In this document: positions 26,655-34,936 of the stretch, one piece after another
Layout: each line of letters opens with the position of its first letter
Position numbering within the stretch: the first letter of the stretch is position 1
Assembly (NCBI GenBank): GCA_046347625.1
Contig: JAXMFU010000005.1
Span: 248,001 to 312,000 of the forward strand
Direction: 5' to 3'
Origin: CAIMUS01 sp046347625
GTDB lineage: Bacteria > Pseudomonadota > Gammaproteobacteria > Competibacterales > Competibacteraceae
Length of the DNA stretch: 64,000 nt
Program-made: the position numbers and the translations under genes
Notes under the pieces: model-generated
The model's input: only the letters and a program-made list of their open reading frames with translations
Told to the model about the DNA's origin: nothing
Database searches by the model: none

Positions 26655-27428
26655 TTAAAGTACGAGATCGCCCTGCAGGAAAGCGGCTGCTTCCGGATAG
26701 CGGGGTTGCGCAAAAAATTCGGTCGCGGCCGTTTGCTCCAGCAGACGCCCATGATGCAGAAACAGGACTTCGTGGGCCAGACGGCGCGCTTGGCCAAGGT
26801 TGTGAGTAGTCATCATGATGGTGGTCCCGAAGCCGCGAATCTGCCGGATCAATTGCTCGATGGTACGGGTGGCCGCCGGGTCGAGATTGGCGGTCGGTTC
26901 ATCCAGAAACAGCACCTGGGGCTGCAAAGCCCAGGCGCGAGCGATGGCCAGCCGCTGCTGTTCTCCGCCCGAAAGCACCCGAGCCGGTCGATCGGCCAGA
27001 TGTGTCAACCCGGTGCGCGCCAGCGCCTCCGCCACCCGATCCTTACGCTCGCGGCGCGCCACCCCGCGTGCACCCAGGGCATAGGCAATATTGGCGGCGG
27101 CGGAACGGCGCAGTAACACCGGCCGCTGGAACACCATGGCCCGATAGTGGCGCGCCTGTGCCGGTGACCTGCCGTTCCAGTCGATCGTGCCGGCAGTCGG
27201 TGTCAACAAACCGTCACAGAGACGCAGCAGCAAACTCTTGCCGGCCCCGTTCGGACCCAGTACGACCAGCAGGGTCCCGGCTTGGAGCACGAAAGATACG
27301 CAATCGAGCAGACGCCGACCGGCGACCTCGAAATTCAGCCCGGATACGATCAGGGGCAGGATAGACGGCGCCTGATCGACGCTGACATCAGGGTATTGCA
27401 GTACTGCCGAGAGTTGCCCGTTGGCCAT
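26655..27428 (-). CDS. tupC: Tungstate-type ABC transporter ATP-binding protein
   Basis: This ATPase of about 257 residues has Walker A LGPNGAGKSLL, signature VLSGGEQQRLAIARAW, Walker B VLFLDEPTANLD and switch histidine in MMTTHN. Followed immediately by the TupA-like binding protein, it most likely serves tungstate or molybdate import. The ATG at 27428 is the preferred start; an in-frame start 13 codons upstream is possible. The permease normally encoded in this cluster is missing, so the pair must borrow a permease from elsewhere or be non-functional. Confidence 0.85.
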   Translation of the reverse strand: MANGQLSAVLQYPDVSVDQAPSILPLIVSGLNFEVAGRRLLDCVSFVLQAGTLLVVLGPNGAGKSLLLRLCDGLLTPTAGTIDWNGRSPAQARHYRAMVFQRPVLLRRSAAANIAYALGARGVARRERKDRVAEALARTGLTHLADRPARVLSGGEQQRLAIARAWALQPQVLFLDEPTANLDPAATRTIEQLIRQIRGFGTTIMMTTHNLGQARRLAHEVLFLHHGRLLEQTAATEFFAQPRYPEAAAFLQGDLVL

Positions 27429-27622
27429 GCCGCCGCTCCCAGCTCGCTGTGATAGGCAGGATTGCATCTACATCAGGTAGCCTTGTTGCTATGCTTGCAA
27501 AATTATGCATGGAAAAACACAAATCGGGCAAGCCTGTAATTAAAACCTAATAATGCAAATAAATGCAGGTCGAACTTAGAATGTTACAGGCGTGGTTAAC
27601 CATGCGAGCCGTCGCCGGGTTC

Positions 27623-27654
27623 GGGAAAAACAACGGGCCGCTACCGCGGCCCGT
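27623..27654 (-). terminator. Intrinsic terminator, probable end of the RiPP operon
   Basis: On the minus strand a perfect 9-bp stem ACGGGCCGC/GCGGCCCGT with a 4-nt loop is followed by GTTTTTC. It is the first strong terminator-like hairpin downstream (leftward) of the radical-SAM gene, about 270 nt after its stop. The intervening DNA is filled by dispersed repeats. Confidence 0.7.
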
Positions 27655-27660
27655 CGGTTG

Positions 27661-27803
27661 TCGTGAAAATCCTCCCGTAGGTCGGGTTAGACGCGCCTGC
27701 CACCCAGGTAGCCCCTCGTTGTGAGATGACGGACGCGTCGTAACCCGACAGGGAGCCGAGTTTTATCGGTGGGGGTACTTTTCTCTAAAAAGCATGACTG
27801 TTG
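27661..27803. repeat. Dispersed palindromic element, copy 2
   Basis: TCGTGAAAATCC, then GTAGGTCGGGTTAGACGCG, a variable middle, CGTAACCCGACAGGGAG, and a conserved tail GGGGGTACTT…AAAAGCATGACTGTT. Same layout as the copies near 33.6 and 37.2 kb, so the unit extends about 60 bp beyond the palindrome. Confidence 0.85.
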
Positions 27804-27854
27804 GGGAAAAATCTTATAAGGCCGGCACGGGCCCCATACGCACCAGTTTAAAAA

Positions 27855-27926
27855 GTAGGGTGGGCAGCTTGTCTGCCCACGCTGTTGAGATACGGGAGTG
27901 GTGGGCAGGCAAGCTGCCCACCCTAC
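27855..27926. repeat. Inverted repeat at the 3' end of the radical SAM gene
   Basis: GTAGGGTGGGCAGCTTG (27855–27871) and its exact complement CAAGCTGCCCACCCTAC (27910–27926) bracket a second inverted pair CTGCCCAC/GTGGGCAG. The right end is 2 bp from the rSAM stop codon. It looks like a small mobile repeat or a hairpin protecting the mRNA end. Confidence 0.85.
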
Positions 27927-27928
27927 GA

Positions 27929-29089
27929 TTATTCACACACGGCCACCTTCCGCGAATCCACTGCCGCCCGTGCCAATTGCACCGCGCTTTGCTCCAACTG
28001 TTTGAACAATGCTCGATAAAGCTCGCAGTAAGGGTCGGTTTCGAACAAGGTGCCGTGGAATGCGTAAGTGCGAATCGGGCAACCGCCATGGCAGAGTGAG
28101 AGATAATCACAATCGATGCAATCGCGTTGTATCAATTGGATCGGGCGTTCGGTGAATTGCCGGCGCACCGGGCTGGTCTTTAATAATTGTGCCAGACTTT
28201 GGTCGGAAAAGATATTACCGAATCGGTAATCGGGGTAGCTGGTGACCCAACAATCGCATTGCGCGACATAACCACGGGCGTCGATAGCGATCAAGCGATC
28301 GACACAATTATCGCCCCAGATGCAGGGTAGCACGGCGTAACGATGGCTGAAATAATCGAGCAAGGCATCGAAAGGACCGATCTTTATACCATTTGCATAG
28401 CCGCGTTCGAGCCAGATAGCCGCTAAATCGAGATGAAAGTGCAACAGTCGCTCGCGGTTAGTAGCCCATAACTCCTGCTTGGTACTATTGAGCGCTCCAC
28501 CCGGAAAAGGAGTATTGACCTGAAAATCGGTCAGTTGCAGTTCATCGACGAAATGGGAATAGAAGCGCTCGGCGCCAATTTCCAAGGTGGCCTGATTGGG
28601 AAGCGAAATCACTTCGATCTTAATGCCCGCCGCCTGGGCTTCTCTGACTTTGCGCAGCCACAAAGCGTCATAGTGTGCTGGACTTTTGCCTGGTAATTTA
28701 CGGTGCAGATTCGGGTAATCCAGAGAGGTGCCGATGCAGTTATCGAACATCCGGGCAACGATCGGATTCCATTTTTTGCTGTAGGCCAGCAGATTCGATT
28801 GCAGGCAGTGGTGAACCTCGATAGTTCTGCCTGCCGATGCTTCGGCAATCAAGTCATAAGCCTGTTCGTACCAGTCGGGAGGCAATAGCATGGCCTCTCC
28901 TCCCTGCCAGTAAATCGTCAAAGCGCCGAGCGCTTTAGCTTCCATATAATCGAGCACTTTGTCGATTAGAAGGCGCAATCCATCCAGACTCAGACGATCG
29001 GGCGTCTTGTGCTCGAAACAATACTCACAAGCGGCGTTACACTCGAGGGTAGACAGGAGAATCAATGCCAGATGGCCGGCGGTCGTCAC
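27929..29089 (-). CDS. Radical SAM/SPASM peptide-modifying enzyme (GrrM/3-CyFE-like)
   Basis: This 386-residue radical SAM enzyme has the cluster motif CNAACEYC (C17, C21, C24 from the GTG start) right after a beta strand. A C-terminal SPASM region is rich in Cys (CIWGDNC, CDC, RDCIDCDYLSLCHGGC, CELY) and would hold auxiliary Fe–S clusters. Enzymes of this architecture modify ribosomal peptides, and families called Grr, Xye and Fxs install three-residue cyclophane crosslinks. Context fits: the first gene of the operon encodes a Trp-x-Asn repeat peptide. The GTG start overlaps the previous stop (GTGA). Predicted substrate residues (Trp and Asn) are inference from the precursor. Confidence 0.88.
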   Translation of the reverse strand: MTTAGHLALILLSTLECNAACEYCFEHKTPDRLSLDGLRLLIDKVLDYMEAKALGALTIYWQGGEAMLLPPDWYEQAYDLIAEASAGRTIEVHHCLQSNLLAYSKKWNPIVARMFDNCIGTSLDYPNLHRKLPGKSPAHYDALWLRKVREAQAAGIKIEVISLPNQATLEIGAERFYSHFVDELQLTDFQVNTPFPGGALNSTKQELWATNRERLLHFHLDLAAIWLERGYANGIKIGPFDALLDYFSHRYAVLPCIWGDNCVDRLIAIDARGYVAQCDCWVTSYPDYRFGNIFSDQSLAQLLKTSPVRRQFTERPIQLIQRDCIDCDYLSLCHGGCPIRTYAFHGTLFETDPYCELYRALFKQLEQSAVQLARAAVDSRKVAVCE

Positions 29090-29934
29090 GAATTTCCCCT
29101 CGGAGCGCTGGAGAAAGCGGCTAAGTCCTGACGCAATTCGGTCGCCGCTTCTTGTAAGGTACCGAACAGCATTTTGACACCGTCACAACGAAAGGCGCGC
29201 TCGGGCCATTTGAAATAGCCGCTACAATAATCGAGGAAAGGACAACCGTTGCATTCGCTGTTTTCGGTCAGTAACTGTCGGCGCCATCTTTCTACAAAAG
29301 TGCCGCTGTCGGCCTGTGCTGGAATGCCCGCCAATCTTCCTGGCAGTCGCTCTTCGCCCTGTTCGGTAATATAGCGGAAGACTGCCGGGTCTTCTTCCTG
29401 AATCGTCCATAAAGTAACGGGCTGCCGGTGAAAAAAAGCCAGCAAACTGCTGTGGAAAGGCTCGATGGGTTGCGCTACCGTGGAGCGGTGCAGATACAGC
29501 GTAAGCACCTGAGTTAATTCTTCGACCAAGACCGGTTCAGATGGAATGATTTCGAGCTTGACGGCAAATTGCAAGCTGATAGCCAGCTTGACCGCTTTGC
29601 TGAAATCCGATGTCGCCGGAATGGAAATTCGCACCGGGCAATGATCGAGCAGGAGAGAGCAACGGTACAGCAGCGGGTAATGCCGGTCAGGCTCAGATAA
29701 CACCAGGTCCAAGGGGACCGGTTCCCGCCATTGCGCCAGTTCGTCGATAGTAGCGGGCGACAACGGCAGTTGGATAGAGACCAGATTTTCCAAGTCAGCG
29801 GCGGCCAAGAGAGTCGGCAACGCCGCCGGATGGTGAAGCCTCGCAATTGCCGGCCGGCCTCGCCAGGCCGACAGCAGTGCTGTCGGCGCGTTATAGATGA
29901 GTGTGGCTATTGACACTTGGGGTAGGGTGAGCAC
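29086..29934 (-). CDS. SPASM-like partner protein of the RiPP operon, lacking the radical SAM motif
   Basis: This 282-residue protein ends in a Cys cluster, CNGCPFLDYCSGYFKWPERAFRC, that looks like half of a SPASM/twitch domain. The preceding part has the strand–helix pattern of a TIM-barrel-like fold but no CxxxCxxC motif, so it should not cleave SAM itself. Between a RiPP precursor and a radical SAM enzyme, it may act as a peptide-recognition or scaffold subunit, or be a degenerate radical SAM protein. Its GTG start shares one base with the precursor's stop (TAGTG), and its stop overlaps the next start, so the three genes are tightly coupled. The function is inferred only. Confidence 0.7.
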   Translation of the reverse strand: MLTLPQVSIATLIYNAPTALLSAWRGRPAIARLHHPAALPTLLAAADLENLVSIQLPLSPATIDELAQWREPVPLDLVLSEPDRHYPLLYRCSLLLDHCPVRISIPATSDFSKAVKLAISLQFAVKLEIIPSEPVLVEELTQVLTLYLHRSTVAQPIEPFHSSLLAFFHRQPVTLWTIQEEDPAVFRYITEQGEERLPGRLAGIPAQADSGTFVERWRRQLLTENSECNGCPFLDYCSGYFKWPERAFRCDGVKMLFGTLQEAATELRQDLAAFSSAPRGNS

Positions 29935-30407
29935 TACCGATTGGACCAGCTACCGCCACGCCCGTTGCCCCAGCTACGGCCGTTATTGGCCCAGCCGGTA
30001 CCACCGGAGCGATTGGCCCAGCCGGTACCACCGGAGCGATTGGCCCAGCCGGTACCACCGGAGCGATTGGCCCAGCCGCCGCCATGATTGCCCCAGCTGC
30101 CGCTACGGTTATACCAGCCACCGTTACGATTGGCCCAACCGCCGCCGTGATTGCCCCAACTGCCACCACCACGATTGGCCCAGCCGCCGCCACCATTGGC
30201 CCAACGGTGACCGCCATTGCCCCAGGCGGTACCTGCGATGGCATCCTGCCCAGGATCGAGCAGACTGCCGCCTAGAAGGGCGCCGGCAATTACCGCTTTA
30301 GACCATCTGCCCAGGCTGAGGAGAAAATCACGCCGGCTCGACAATATCTCTTCCTTGGTCTCGGGTTCCTGAGTCTCGTCGGGTTCAAGCTCATGTTCTT
30401 GTGTCAT
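29934..30407 (-). CDS. Tat-exported glycine-rich RiPP precursor with 13 W-x-N motifs
   Basis: This 157-residue precursor has three parts. Residues 1–22 form an acidic leader. A twin-arginine signal (SRRDFLLSLGRWSKAVIAGA, Arg 25–26) follows. From residue 61 a Gly-rich core contains 13 Trp-x-Asn triplets: WGN, WAN, WAN, WGN, WAN, WYN, WGN, WAN ×4, WGN, WSN. W-x-N is the triad joined by three-residue-cyclophane-forming radical SAM enzymes (triceptides), so up to 13 rings are possible. The RR motif predicts export of the folded, already modified protein. The nucleotide sequence includes three exact 27-bp repeats. An AGAGG ribosome site precedes the ATG. Resembles GrrA-type (glycine-rich, rSAM-associated) proteins, with an unusually long repeat. 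Confidence 0.85.
   Translation of the reverse strand: MTQEHELEPDETQEPETKEEILSSRRDFLLSLGRWSKAVIAGALLGGSLLDPGQDAIAGTAWGNGGHRWANGGGGWANRGGGSWGNHGGGWANRNGGWYNRSGSWGNHGGGWANRSGGTGWANRSGGTGWANRSGGTGWANNGRSWGNGRGGSWSNR
29997..30077 (-). repeat. 27-bp tandem repeats in the RiPP precursor core
   Basis: The unit containing GGTACCACCGGAGCGATTGG recurs three times head to tail (period 27 bp), each encoding nine residues of the type GWANRSGGT. Copy number can change without shifting the frame. Confidence 0.9.
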
Positions 30408-30557
30408 GGTAAGCCTCTTGTTGTCGGCTGATGAGTCCTTGACCGCTACCGGTCGGAGTTGAGTTTTTACGCCTGTCCAATCGACAGACTGTAAAACTTC
30501 TCTGTAACCTTGTATTGATCCAGGTCAACACCGACAACGGGTAGCTGTGCCGGTAGC

Positions 30558-30632
30558 CGTAGGTCGGGTTAGATGCGCTCACCACCCAATTTGTCACTCG
30601 CAGCGAACTTACAGGCGCATCGTAACCCGACG
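30558..30632. repeat. Dispersed palindromic element, copy 3 (short form)
   Basis: GTAGGTCGGGTTAGATGCGC … GGCGCATCGTAACCCGAC. Only the palindromic core is present; the GTGAAA lead-in and the downstream tail of copies 2, 4 and 5 are absent. Confidence 0.8.
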
Positions 30633-30675
30633 TGGGGCGGTTGCCGGCACGGCGTGTCGGGTCACACTGCATGCC

Positions 30676-31980
30676 TCACAACGTCCTGCTCATCCGCCTG
30701 CCTTCCTCCTCGTCCACCCGCAGCAGCAGCAAGGCCCCGCCGATGAACAGCAGCAGTAACGACAGGATGGAAGCGCGCGGATTACCGGTCATCAGGCTGA
30801 CCCAACCCATCATGATGGGGCCGATGACGGCGGCGAACTTGCCCAGCATGTTATAGAAACCGAAAAATTCACCCGATTTTTCCGCCGGGATCAGCCGGGC
30901 ATAGAACGACCGGCTTAGGGATTGAATCCCACCCTGCACCAGGCCGATGGCAATCGCCAGGGCGTAGAAGTGCCAGGGTTTACTGATAAAGTAGCCGCAG
31001 AGGGTAATCAGGGTATAGGCGCCGATGCCGATAAAGATGCCGGAGCGTGCACCCAGGCGTTCGCCGAGCCTGCCGAAGACGATGGCCGCCGGAAAGCCGA
31101 CAAACTGGGTAATCAGTAGCGCCACGATCAGGCCGTCGGCGGCAAAACCCAACGCCAGACCATAGTCGATGGCCATCCGAACGATGGTATCGACGCCGTC
31201 GATATACAGCCAGTAGGCGAGCAGGAACAGTCCCACGACACGCAGTCGGCGGATGTCGGCCAGCGTCTGCCTCAATTGCCGCAGGCCGGCACGCACCGCC
31301 GCCCAACCGCCCAGGCGTTCGGGAGGCGGTGGTTCGGGAACATAAAGTAGCAGCGGCAGGGAAAACACCGCCCACCAGATCGCTACCATCAGAAAGGAAA
31401 GCCGCACGGCGGTGGCGGCATCCGCCAGGCCGAATGCCTGCGGATACAGCGTCATCAGCACATTGACGGCGAATAGCAGACCGCCACCCAGATAGCCCAA
31501 TGCAAACCCCAGCGCGGAAACCATGTCCAGTTTACGCTCGCCGGCTACGACCACGATCAGGGCATCGTAAAAGGCGGTGGCGCCGGAAAAGCCGATCACG
31601 CCTAAGCCATACAGCAGACAGGCCAGGGGCCATTGCCCTTGTGCGACCCAATACAGTGCGGCGGTGGTCAGGATGCCCAGTAAAGTGAAAAGCAGTAATA
31701 ATCGTTTTTTTGCGCTGCCCCGGTCTGCGATCGCCCCCAACGGTGGTGACAGCAGCATAATGACCAGGCTGGACAGGGAATTCGCGACGCCGAGCCAGAA
31801 ACTGCTGGTGGTGGCCGGCGCACCGGCGCTCCAATACTGCTTGAAAAATACCGGAAAGAAACCGGCCATGACCGTGGTAGCAAAGGCGGAATTGGCCCAG
31901 TCGTAAAAAGCCCAGGCCAGAGCTTTGCCCCGGTCGAGATAATCCGCCGGCAGGGAGAAAGGGGAGGTCGTTTCAGGCAT
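30676..31980 (-). CDS. MFS transporter, UMF1 family
   Basis: This 434-residue inner-membrane transporter has about 12 helices. The N-terminus KALAWAFYDWANSAFATTVMAGFFPVFFKQYW is the hallmark of the bacterial UMF1/Atg22-like family, and GAIADRGSAKKRLLLLF is the loop 2–3 MFS motif. Substrates of this family are poorly known (nutrient or amino-acid export is suggested for relatives). It is transcribed away from bioA, with about 85 bp between the two starts. Confidence 0.9.
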   Translation of the reverse strand: MPETTSPFSLPADYLDRGKALAWAFYDWANSAFATTVMAGFFPVFFKQYWSAGAPATTSSFWLGVANSLSSLVIMLLSPPLGAIADRGSAKKRLLLLFTLLGILTTAALYWVAQGQWPLACLLYGLGVIGFSGATAFYDALIVVVAGERKLDMVSALGFALGYLGGGLLFAVNVLMTLYPQAFGLADAATAVRLSFLMVAIWWAVFSLPLLLYVPEPPPPERLGGWAAVRAGLRQLRQTLADIRRLRVVGLFLLAYWLYIDGVDTIVRMAIDYGLALGFAADGLIVALLITQFVGFPAAIVFGRLGERLGARSGIFIGIGAYTLITLCGYFISKPWHFYALAIAIGLVQGGIQSLSRSFYARLIPAEKSGEFFGFYNMLGKFAAVIGPIMMGWVSLMTGNPRASILSLLLLFIGGALLLLRVDEEEGRRMSRTL

Positions 31981-32064
31981 CGTTAACAGTTGCGATAAGC
32001 TTATTTAAAATGGCGGGAATGCCGGCATGCCGTGACCTGTTATCCATGCCGTCTTCCCTGATCG

Positions 32065-33444
32065 ATGCAGACCCATGAAGTAGTTTCCATGATGACTGAA
32101 AACGCCGTCTTGATGCAACGCGATTTGGCCGTGCTCTGGCACCCCTGCACCCAGATGAAGGATCACGAATGGCTGCCGCTACTGCCGGTCCGCCGGGGTG
32201 AGGGCGTATGGCTGGAAGATTTCGAGGGCAAGCGCTATCTGGATGCGATCGGTTCCTGGTGGGTCAATCTGTTCGGCCATGCCAATCCACACATCAACGC
32301 GGCGCTCAAGCAGCAGGTCGATACCCTGGAGCATGTCATTCTGGCAGGCTTTACCCATCAGCCGGCAATCGAGTTATCCGAACGGCTGGTACAGCTGACA
32401 CCACCCGGCCTGAGCCGCGTGTTCTTCGCCGACAATGGTTCCGCCGGTATCGAAGTGGCGCTCAAAATGAGCTATCACTACTGGCGTAACGGCGGCAAAT
32501 CCCACAAGACACGCTTTATCACCCTGAGCAACAGCTATCACGGCGAGACCCTGGGGGCGCTGGCGGTGGGTGATGTGGCGCTCTACAAGGAAACCTATAA
32601 ACCACTGTTGATGGAAGCGTTCACCGTGCCTTCTCCGGATGCGTATGAGCGGGAACCGGGTGAATCCGCCGCGGACTGCGCCCGTCGTCGCTTTACGGCC
32701 ATGCGGCAGGCGCTGGAGCGACACGCTCAGGAAACGGCGGCGGTGATCGTGGAACCCCTGGTGCAATGTGCCGGGGGAATGCGGATGTACGATCCGGTTT
32801 ACCTGAAATTACTCCGGGAAGCCTGCGACCACTACGACGTGCATCTGATTGCCGATGAAATCGCCGTGGGCTTTGGTCGTACCGGCACGCTGTTCGCCTG
32901 CGAGCAGGCCGGCATCACGCCCGATTTCATGGCACTGTCCAAGGGACTGACCGGCGGTTATCTGCCGCTGTGCGCGGTGCTGACCACCGATGCTATTTAC
33001 CAGGCTTTCTACGACGACTATCAAAATCTGACCGCCTTTCTGCATTCCCACAGCTACACCGGCAATCCGCTGGCCTGTCGCGCGGCATTGGCAACCTTGG
33101 ATATCTTTGCCAATGATCCGGTGTTGGAAAATAATCGTCGCCTGGCCGCGCACATGGCGCAGGCGACCGAATCCCTCAAGGAGCATCCCCATGTCGCGGA
33201 GGTGCGTCAGACCGGTATGATACTGGCGATCGAAGTGGTCAAAGATAAGCGGACTCGGGAACCCTATCCCTGGCAGGAACGGCGCGGCCTGCGGGTTTAT
33301 CAACATGCCTTGAAGCGGGGCGCCCTGTTACGACCCCTGGGTAACGTCATCTATTTCATGCCTCCTTATATCATCACCTTTGAACAGATCGATTTCCTGG
33401 TGGAGGTGGCGGGGGAGGGGATCGAACTGGCGACGGCGGACTGA
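32065..33444 (+). CDS. bioA: Adenosylmethionine–8-amino-7-oxononanoate aminotransferase
   Basis: This 459-residue PLP enzyme converts KAPA to DAPA using SAM as amino donor, the third biotin-synthesis step. Seen features: LWHPCTQMKDH at the N-terminus (family-specific), IGSWWVNLFGHANP, SNSYHGETLGALAVGD, the PLP-binding Asp in LIADEIAVGFGRTG, and the Schiff-base Lys in ALSKGLTGGYLPL. It starts at 32065; Met codons at 32089 and 32092 are alternatives. No other bio genes are adjacent. Confidence 0.96.
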   Translation: MQTHEVVSMMTENAVLMQRDLAVLWHPCTQMKDHEWLPLLPVRRGEGVWLEDFEGKRYLDAIGSWWVNLFGHANPHINAALKQQVDTLEHVILAGFTHQPAIELSERLVQLTPPGLSRVFFADNGSAGIEVALKMSYHYWRNGGKSHKTRFITLSNSYHGETLGALAVGDVALYKETYKPLLMEAFTVPSPDAYEREPGESAADCARRRFTAMRQALERHAQETAAVIVEPLVQCAGGMRMYDPVYLKLLREACDHYDVHLIADEIAVGFGRTGTLFACEQAGITPDFMALSKGLTGGYLPLCAVLTTDAIYQAFYDDYQNLTAFLHSHSYTGNPLACRAALATLDIFANDPVLENNRRLAAHMAQATESLKEHPHVAEVRQTGMILAIEVVKDKRTREPYPWQERRGLRVYQHALKRGALLRPLGNVIYFMPPYIITFEQIDFLVEVAGEGIELATAD

Positions 33445-33552
33445 TCGTTCCTGGGAGCGCCGGCGTCCTCGCCGGCCAAAAAACCGCTGCTCTTCGGAAG
33501 GTACCTAACAGCTTGCGCTTCAGCCGCCGCGAAGCAATCGGCTGAAAGCACA

Positions 33553-33704
33553 GGTTACCGTGAAAGTCTCCCCGTAGGTCGGGTTAGGCGCGCTTCCTGC
33601 CTCGCATGGAGTTGGCAGAGATGTGACGGGCGCGCCGTAACCCGACAGGGAGTCGAGTTTCATCCCTGGGGGTGCTTCTTGCTGAAAAGTATGACCAGTT
33701 AGGC
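33553..33704. repeat. Dispersed palindromic element, copy 4 (long form)
   Basis: TTACCGTGAAAGTCTCCCC, GTAGGTCGGGTTAGGCGCGC, a hairpin-like middle, GCGCGCCGTAACCCGACAGG, then the tail GGGGGTGCTTCTT…AAAAGTATGACCAGTTAG. The right end coincides with the stop codon of the convergent DUF2442 gene, so the element supplies or abuts the 3' end of that gene. Confidence 0.85.
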
Positions 33705-34079
33705 TACTTCTACCGCCTTTTTTGACGCCTTCACTACTTTACCGTATCGCTCACAAAAGAAACGCACACATTCAGGCGCAACATCTATTGCTTGCTCATC
33801 ATATTCACCGGTCTCTGGATTAGGCCAGATCAAGGCATAATCTCCTCGAACTACCCGAAATCGCTCTACCTCCTTTAAAACTCCAAAGACACCTCCAGGG
33901 TTTTCTTCCACCAGCAATGGATAAAAATCCAATTCGTAAATCGAAACATCAAGTTCATCCTCGAACCATAAGCGTAAGATGTGGTCGTTTATATATTCCG
34001 CTTTGAGTAGTCCTTTCTCGTAGCAGCCTGCCCATATAGCGGCGTTATCTGCTAAAGTGTGCCATTCTTGCCATTTCAT
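33699..34079 (-). CDS. DUF2442 domain protein
   Basis: This 126-residue protein's second half matches DUF2442: DVSIYELDFYPLLVEENPGGVFGVLKEVERFRVVRGDYALIWPN, ending in the expected WPNPETGEYDEQAIDVAPE. The first 45 residues are an extra N-terminal extension (KWQEWHTLADNAAIW…). DUF2442 proteins usually sit beside DUF4160 proteins in small two-gene units that resemble TA modules. A broken DUF4160 lies 6 nt upstream, supporting that pairing. Confidence 0.8.
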   Translation of the reverse strand: MKWQEWHTLADNAAIWAGCYEKGLLKAEYINDHILRLWFEDELDVSIYELDFYPLLVEENPGGVFGVLKEVERFRVVRGDYALIWPNPETGEYDEQAIDVAPECVRFFCERYGKVVKASKKAVEVA

Positions 34080-34085
34080 AGCTAT

Positions 34086-34282
34086 CTATCCCACAATTGA
34101 AACAGGTCGATTGTTCCAGGCATTTTCCCATTGTTCAAGCAACTCGGCCTCATGTGCTTCGATCCATGCCTCTACCAGCTTTTTCAAGGTCGGCGGCAAC
34201 TCTCGACCGGATTGCATCTAAACCTTAGTTTTGATTTCAATCCGATAGCTTCGCACGTCTCCCTGATACTTGACGTGAACCC
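34086..34282 (-). pseudogene. DUF4160 remnant
   Basis: On the minus strand the frame reads VHVKYQGDVRSYRIEIKTKV, then a TAG stop, then MQSGRELPPTLKKLVEAW and a tail with HEAELLEQWENAWNNRP. The two parts line up with the HxH-containing strand and the C-terminal helices of DUF4160. The N-terminal third is missing: at 34288 the sequence changes abruptly into the attC site of an integron cassette, and no N-terminal DUF4160 sequence is recognisable on the cassette's far side. The 43-codon downstream part (34086–34217) could still be expressed as a short protein. Confidence 0.7.
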
Positions 34283-34287
34283 TCGTC

Positions 34288-34354
34288 GGCTAACGCTCAA
34301 AATCACCGGACTGCGCGGCTTTTCGCGCAGGTCTGGTGGATTGCAGGGTTAGGC
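34288..34354 (-). other. attC recombination site of an integron cassette
   Basis: Read on the minus strand, a 67-bp site begins GCCTAAC (R'' box, matching RYYYAAC) and ends GTTAGCC (R' box, close to GTTRRRY). In between lies an imperfect palindrome with the perfect stem CTGCGCG/CGCGCAG around a 6-nt loop. This is the architecture of integron attC sites. The stop codon of the upstream cassette gene (TAA) lies inside the R'' box, as is common. The 13-bp sequence at 34348–34360 recurs inverted at 35368–35380, the other cassette boundary. Confidence 0.8.
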
Positions 34355-34933
34355 TTCAACATCCTTCATCACGCTCCGCAACTTGTCCGTCATGCGCGCT
34401 AGTACCTCAGGAGCAACAGGCGAGCCGCTGTGAACAAGCACATTGCGAAATCGCAACAACTCCTCAAGCTGGGCCATTTCATCTTCATCTATTAGCTTGG
34501 CATTTAGGAGTTCAGCGATGATTGCTCTAATTGACATTCGGTTGAAATCCCGCCCCGCTGATTCCAGTCGTTCCCGTCCAAGGCCCTCGAAGCGTGCCCA
34601 CTGAAGCAAGAACTCAGCGGCCGCACTCATATCACGACCACGCTCTAAGTTGAGCTCGTAACGCTGCTTCCGTAGAAATAGGAACAAAGCAGAAAGCACA
34701 GACATTGCAAACCCACTGCCAGCTGCCATTAGAATCAGCTGATCCATATAGCTGAGCGCAATATCGAGGCGACGAATAAAGAAATACGTAAGTGCGACTA
34801 CTCCTATTAGGGCTCCGAGTACTGCGTATACCTGAAAGATCAGCTGGAACCGACGATAGGCCTTTTGACGAGCTTCCATCTCCCACAGGTCGCGCTCATA
34901 GTCGCGCAGGCTAGACTTGGATTCTTCTTGCAC
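34349..34933 (-). CDS. Cassette gene 2: membrane protein with HEPN-like RNase motif
   Basis: This 194-residue protein has an N-terminal charged helix, two membrane helices (about 33–56 and 64–87) and a cytoplasmic C-terminal helical domain ending LLRFRNVLVHSGS. The RNVLVH string fits the R-N-x3-H motif of HEPN ribonucleases, typical of toxin and defence effectors. It starts 3 nt after the stop of cassette gene 1. Membrane-tethered HEPN proteins with a small membrane partner are plausible abortive-infection effectors, but no such system is recognised here. Assignment rests on the motif and the helical context. Confidence 0.65.
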   Translation of the reverse strand: MQEESKSSLRDYERDLWEMEARQKAYRRFQLIFQVYAVLGALIGVVALTYFFIRRLDIALSYMDQLILMAAGSGFAMSVLSALFLFLRKQRYELNLERGRDMSAAAEFLLQWARFEGLGRERLESAGRDFNRMSIRAIIAELLNAKLIDEDEMAQLEELLRFRNVLVHSGSPVAPEVLARMTDKLRSVMKDVEA

Positions 34934-34936
34934 GGT

